Shown here piece by piece: positions 44,982 to 48,096 of a DNA stretch of 48,096 nucleotides. The position numbers and the translations under genes are program-made. The first letter of the stretch is position 1. Each line of letters starts with the position of its first letter. Origin of the DNA: an uncultured Bacilli bacterium (GTDB lineage: Bacteria; Bacillota_I; Bacilli_A; RF39; UBA660); assembly GCA_944355255.1 (NCBI GenBank), contig CALVQD010000021.1, positions 1 through 48,096 of the forward strand, in the 5' to 3' direction. Below the pieces are notes generated by a model. The model was not told the origin of the DNA. It ran no database searches and saw only the letters and a list, made by a program, of their open reading frames with translations.

Positions 44982-45006
44982 GAGTCTATGAAATTTAGGT
45001 GATATC

Positions 45007-45594
45007 ATGAAAATTAATCGTGTTAACTTAGAAATATCAGCAGTAAGACGCAGTCAATATCCAACCGATAATAAACCGGAATTTTTATTGGTAGGACGTT
45101 CTAATGTCGGTAAAAGTAGTTTTATTAATACTTTAATCCATCGTAAAAACTATGCTAGAACATCCTCACAACCTGGAAAAACACAAACGATTAATTTTTA
45201 TCTAGTAAATGATGAGTTTTATTTAGTAGATGCTCCAGGATATGGGTTTGCTAATGTCAGTAAACCAATGCGTAAAAAGTTTGGTTTAATGATGGAAGAC
45301 TACTTAATCAATCGTCCGAATTTAAAAAATGTATTTATGTTAATTGATTTTCGTCATAAACCAACAAGTGATGATCTGATGATGTATCAATTTTTAAAAT
45401 ACTATGATATTCCAGTTACCATTGTCGCAACGAAAGTGGACAAAGTAGGAATTACCAATCGTCAAAAACAGCGTAATTTAATTTTAGATCAATTAGATCT
45501 TGTCGTAGGAGATGATTTTGTAATGTTTTCTAGTGTAACAAAACTAGGAAAAGAAGAAATCTATGATCGAATTGAACGAACAACAGAAATATAA
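45007..45594 (+). CDS. ysxC: Ribosome biogenesis GTPase YsxC/EngB
   Basis: An essential GTPase for late assembly of the large ribosomal subunit. The 195 residues show G1 GRSNVGKSS, G2 around SSQPGKTQTINFY, G3 DAPGYGFA and G4 TKVDK. In this window it is close to der, another 50S assembly GTPase. No clear terminator of its own is seen; the inverted repeat that begins 8 bases after it may serve. Confidence 0.95.
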   Translation: MKINRVNLEISAVRRSQYPTDNKPEFLLVGRSNVGKSSFINTLIHRKNYARTSSQPGKTQTINFYLVNDEFYLVDAPGYGFANVSKPMRKKFGLMMEDYLINRPNLKNVFMLIDFRHKPTSDDLMMYQFLKYYDIPVTIVATKVDKVGITNRQKQRNLILDQLDLVVGDDFVMFSSVTKLGKEEIYDRIERTTEI

Positions 45595-45601
45595 GGAACA
45601 A

Positions 45602-45686
45602 AAGCATATTCTTAAAATAGACTAATACTAGGTGATCTATTTTGAAACTAGTATTTCTAGATAAGGAGAATATGCTTCTTTTTTTA
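45602..45686 (+). promoter_or_regulatory. Nested inverted repeat with T run over a start codon (possible attenuator)
   Basis: AAGCATATTCT (45602-45612) pairs with AGAATATGCTT (45667-45677), followed by a T-rich tract to 45685. Inside, AATACTAG (45624-45631) pairs with CTAGTATT (45648-45655). The ribosome site GGTGAT and the TTG start at 45642 lie in the inner loop. It could end ysxC transcripts and control the next gene. Confidence 0.5.
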
Positions 45687-46139
45687 AATCGGGTACAAAG
45701 CCATCAATTGTCATTTGAACAAAGAGAAAAGCTAGAACCACAACTCAAATCATTGTTATTAAAGTTAAAACAGATTTATCACATTTCCTTTTTTGGATAT
45801 TATACAATTCACGTATATCAAGATAAACTGTATGGAACAATTTTAAAAATACATCGAGAAGATCTTGATGATTTTGATTGTTTTCATGATGAAATTGAAT
45901 TATGTTTACATATTGAAAAAGAAAGTGAGATATTGTATCAAGTAAATGATCCACTATATCTTTCCAAAAGAAAATGGCGTAAAAAAACGAAGTTGTATTA
46001 TTATGATCATCAATTTTATTTTCGCATTATAGAAGATATATCCCAACAAGAGCTGGGGCAATTTTTAGAATTTACAGAACCTTGTTTTCAACAAAGTCAT
46101 GAAGTATTAACTTATGGAAAAGAATTAGAGTGTTGGTAG
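45642..46139 (+). CDS. Hypothetical protein, 165 aa
   Basis: I do not recognise this protein. It is soluble, rich in Leu, Glu, Lys and aromatic residues, with a beta-rich middle (ISFFGYYTIHVYQDKLYGTIL) and many acidic residues around DDFDCFHDEIE. The start is uncertain: TTG 45642 after AGGTGATC, or ATG 45672 after AAGGAG, which would remove ten residues. It lies between two ribosome-assembly GTPase genes, but nothing in the sequence links it to that process. Confidence 0.65.
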   Translation: MKLVFLDKENMLLFLNRVQSHQLSFEQREKLEPQLKSLLLKLKQIYHISFFGYYTIHVYQDKLYGTILKIHREDLDDFDCFHDEIELCLHIEKESEILYQVNDPLYLSKRKWRKKTKLYYYDHQFYFRIIEDISQQELGQFLEFTEPCFQQSHEVLTYGKELECW

Positions 46140-46161
46140 AATATTAAAAATATGTTATAAT
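46133..46161 (+). promoter_or_regulatory. sigma-A-type promoter of der
   Basis: TTGGTA (46133-46138), 17 bases, TATAAT (46156-46161). Confidence 0.65.
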
Positions 46162-46186
46162 ACCGGAAGAAAACGAGGGGATAATT

Positions 46187-47500
46187 ATGAGAAAACCAGT
46201 TGTCGCATTACTTGGAAGACCAAACGTTGGAAAAAGTACATTGTTTAATCGTATGGTTGGAAAGAAAATTTCAATTATAGAAGATACGCCTGGTGTTACA
46301 AGAGATCGTATCTATGGAAATGTAAAATTTAAAGATTATACTTTTCATTTGATTGATACTGGAGGAATCGACCTTGCGGATGAACACTTCAATGACTCTA
46401 TTAAAATGCAAGCTGAACTTGCCATTGATGAAGCAGATTTAATTTTATTTGTAGTAGATGGGAAAGAAGGACTTACTTCTAATGACTATGCGGTAAGAGA
46501 TATGTTGTTAAAATCACAAAAGAAAGTGATTGTAGTCATCAATAAAATGGATTCTAAATTTGCAAAAGAAAATATGTATGATTTCTACGAACTTGGATTA
46601 GATACTTATATGCCAGTTAGTGGGGAACAAAATGAAGGAATTTATGATCTATTAGAAGAAATTACCAAAGATTTTCCAGAAATAGAAGAAGAATATGAAG
46701 ACGGTATTGTAAAGTTTTGTGTGATTGGAAGACCAAACGTGGGGAAGAGTAGTTTAGTAAATGCAATCGTAGGAGAAGATCGTGTGATTGTATCAGATGT
46801 TGCTGGAACAACAAGAGATGCGATTGATACCACATTCCGCTATCATGATCATGATTACGTTGTTATTGATACTGCCGGAATGAGAAAACGTGGAAAAGTA
46901 TATGAAGCAGTTGAAAAATATAGTTTACTTCGCTCTTTAAAGGCAATTGATCGTAGTGATGTATGTTTGATTGTAATCAATGCCGAAGAAGGAATTGTTG
47001 AACACGACAAACATATTGCAGGATATGCTTTAGATGCTGGAAAAGCAGTAATTCTAGTTGTTAATAAATGGGATACAATTGAGGATAAAGATACCAAAAT
47101 GAAAGAATTTAAAGAGTTGTTAAAATATGAATTTCAATTTATGACATTCGCACCGATTGTGTTTTTAAGTGCCAAAACAAAAAAAAGAATTCACACTTTA
47201 ATGCCAGAAATTTTGAAAGTATATGAAAATAGTAGAAGAGAAGTAAAAACAAGTGTATTGAATGATGTTATTCGTGATGCTTATGCATTAAATTTACCAC
47301 CAAGTTATAAAGGAAAGAGACTAAAAATATATTTTTCTAATCAAGCATCAACGCAACCACCAACATTTAATATTCAAGTAAATAGTAAGGGATTAATTCA
47401 TTTTTCCTATGAAAGATATTTAGAAAATAAATTACGTGAAGCTTTTGATTTTGAAGGAACACCAATTATTTTACAATTCAAAAACAAAGGAGAGCAGTAA
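46187..47500 (+). CDS. der: Ribosome biogenesis GTPase Der (EngA)
   Basis: A double-GTPase needed for 50S subunit assembly. The 437 residues have two G domains in tandem: GRPNVGKST at about 10-18 with DTGGID and NKMD, then GRPNVGKSS at about 182-190 with DTAGMRKRG and NKWD. A C-terminal KH-like domain (about 355-437) ends with FEGTPIILQFKNKG. Length and order are typical. Confidence 0.97.
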   Translation: MRKPVVALLGRPNVGKSTLFNRMVGKKISIIEDTPGVTRDRIYGNVKFKDYTFHLIDTGGIDLADEHFNDSIKMQAELAIDEADLILFVVDGKEGLTSNDYAVRDMLLKSQKKVIVVINKMDSKFAKENMYDFYELGLDTYMPVSGEQNEGIYDLLEEITKDFPEIEEEYEDGIVKFCVIGRPNVGKSSLVNAIVGEDRVIVSDVAGTTRDAIDTTFRYHDHDYVVIDTAGMRKRGKVYEAVEKYSLLRSLKAIDRSDVCLIVINAEEGIVEHDKHIAGYALDAGKAVILVVNKWDTIEDKDTKMKEFKELLKYEFQFMTFAPIVFLSAKTKKRIHTLMPEILKVYENSRREVKTSVLNDVIRDAYALNLPPSYKGKRLKIYFSNQASTQPPTFNIQVNSKGLIHFSYERYLENKLREAFDFEGTPIILQFKNKGEQ

Positions 47501-47548
47501 ATCTATTTACAAAATAAAATAATTTACATATTGTAAGAAGGATACTTA

Positions 47549-47600
47549 CTAAGTGTCCATCTATATGTGGTGCACTTAGCTTATGCTAGATGTTTTTAAT
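47549..47600 (+). terminator. Weak hairpin region after der
   Basis: CTAAGTG (47549-47555) pairs with CACTTAG (47573-47579), and a T-rich stretch follows at about 47593. Low-confidence terminator. The rest of 47501-47670 shows no gene. Confidence 0.35.
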
Positions 47601-47670
47601 TTCATAAACTATCAACTGAAATAGAATGTGTAGTTGTCAATGATGTGAGACCAAAAAGTCGTAAAAAATA

Positions 47671-48096
47671 TTAATTAGGAAGCTGTGCATTAGCACAAGC
47701 TTCTTTTAAAATATTTCTTTTTTCAATAGGAGAAATCCAACCTAATACTTGCATTGGAATGTTATTAGAACGGTTTAAATAACTTTTCATTTGTTTTAAT
47801 AAATCATCATAAGAATAAAACTTTAAATAATTATAAAATCTATTTTGATCATTTCTATGACTTCGCTCAACCTTACCATTATGTCTTGGAGTTCTTGGTC
47901 TAATTAATTGATGCTTAATATTTAACTCATTGAGTAATACATCAAGTGGGTGAATTCTATCTGTCTTTTGAGTATGAGTAAACTCCTGACCATTGTCAGT
48001 TTGAATAGTTAATGGCTTATACCCAAAATAAAGTATGGCACGTTTTACAAAATCTACAGTTGAATATGAAGATTGTTCTTTATAAGGATAAATAAA
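47671..48096 (-). mobile_element. DDE (rve-type) transposase, C-terminal part, runs off the window
   Basis: The minus strand is open from the window end to TAA at 47671-47673, giving the last 141 residues of an integrase-core transposase. LTIQTDNGQEFT carries the second catalytic Asp, and RPRTPRHNGKVERSHRNDQNRF the catalytic Glu. The tail GWISPIEKRN is typical of IS481/IS3-like elements. The first catalytic Asp lies outside the window. The element end may lie near 47628, but no terminal repeat can be checked with only one side present. It was not listed as an intact ORF because it has no start here. Confidence 0.82.

Noticed and set aside
47501-47670. Left terminal inverted repeat of the insertion sequence
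   Set aside because: Only one end of the element is in the window, so no matching repeat or target duplication can be shown.

Overview
The window is AT-rich DNA from a spore-forming Bacillota. The standard genetic code fits: UGA is used as a stop and Trp is UGG. The evidence for sporulation is Spo0A, an alpha/beta-type SASP, YabG, SpoVG, YabP and YabQ. The blocks yabG-veg-spoVG and recU-pbp1A, the class B sortase and the small-gene style suggest an anaerobic, gut-type Bacilli lineage near Erysipelotrichales/RF39-like groups. That placement is inference. No rRNA, tRNA, CRISPR array or prophage was seen.

Layout. 0.2-6.7 kb: ezrA, a small acidic ORF, sortase B with an adjacent NPETS-signal surface protein, thiI, a SASP gene, a small membrane protein and clpP. 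6.9-9.9 kb: a TGS/uridine-kinase-like protein, a truncated GAPDH-like protein and gap, closed by a terminator. 10.0-15.9 kb: an accessory island. It has its own promoter, a PEP-synthase-like phosphotransferase, a PqqD-like protein, a 35-residue candidate precursor peptide, a SPASM radical SAM enzyme, a B12-binding radical SAM enzyme and an RsgA-like GTPase, followed by the tail of a lost ABC exporter. I read it as a RiPP (ribosomally made, modified peptide) cluster set between gap and pgk. 16-20 kb: pgk, a flippase-like membrane protein, a GT4 glycosyltransferase and tpiA, linking lower glycolysis with glycolipid synthesis. 20-26 kb: spo0A with 0A boxes, a cytosolic HExxH protein, two membrane-anchored surface proteins, a P-loop kinase, a Ham1-type pyrophosphatase and a DUF4186 protein. 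26-34 kb: dusB, an RDD protein, lysS, ackA, a DHH phosphoesterase, a metallo-beta-lactamase-fold protein and prfB with its programmed frameshift. 34-40 kb: a YitT-type protein, ftsEX, yabG, veg, spoVG, yabPQ, divIC and nnrD. 40-47.5 kb: a class A PBP and recU (minus strand), folD, ysxC, a hypothetical gene with a structured start region, and der. A DDE transposase gene runs off the right end.

Most genes are housekeeping. The most novel part is the 10.0-15.9 kb island. It pairs two radical SAM enzymes and a phosphohistidine-type phosphotransferase with a single short peptide and a ribosome-associated GTPase. The product may be a modified peptide whose target or immunity involves the ribosome, but that is a hypothesis.
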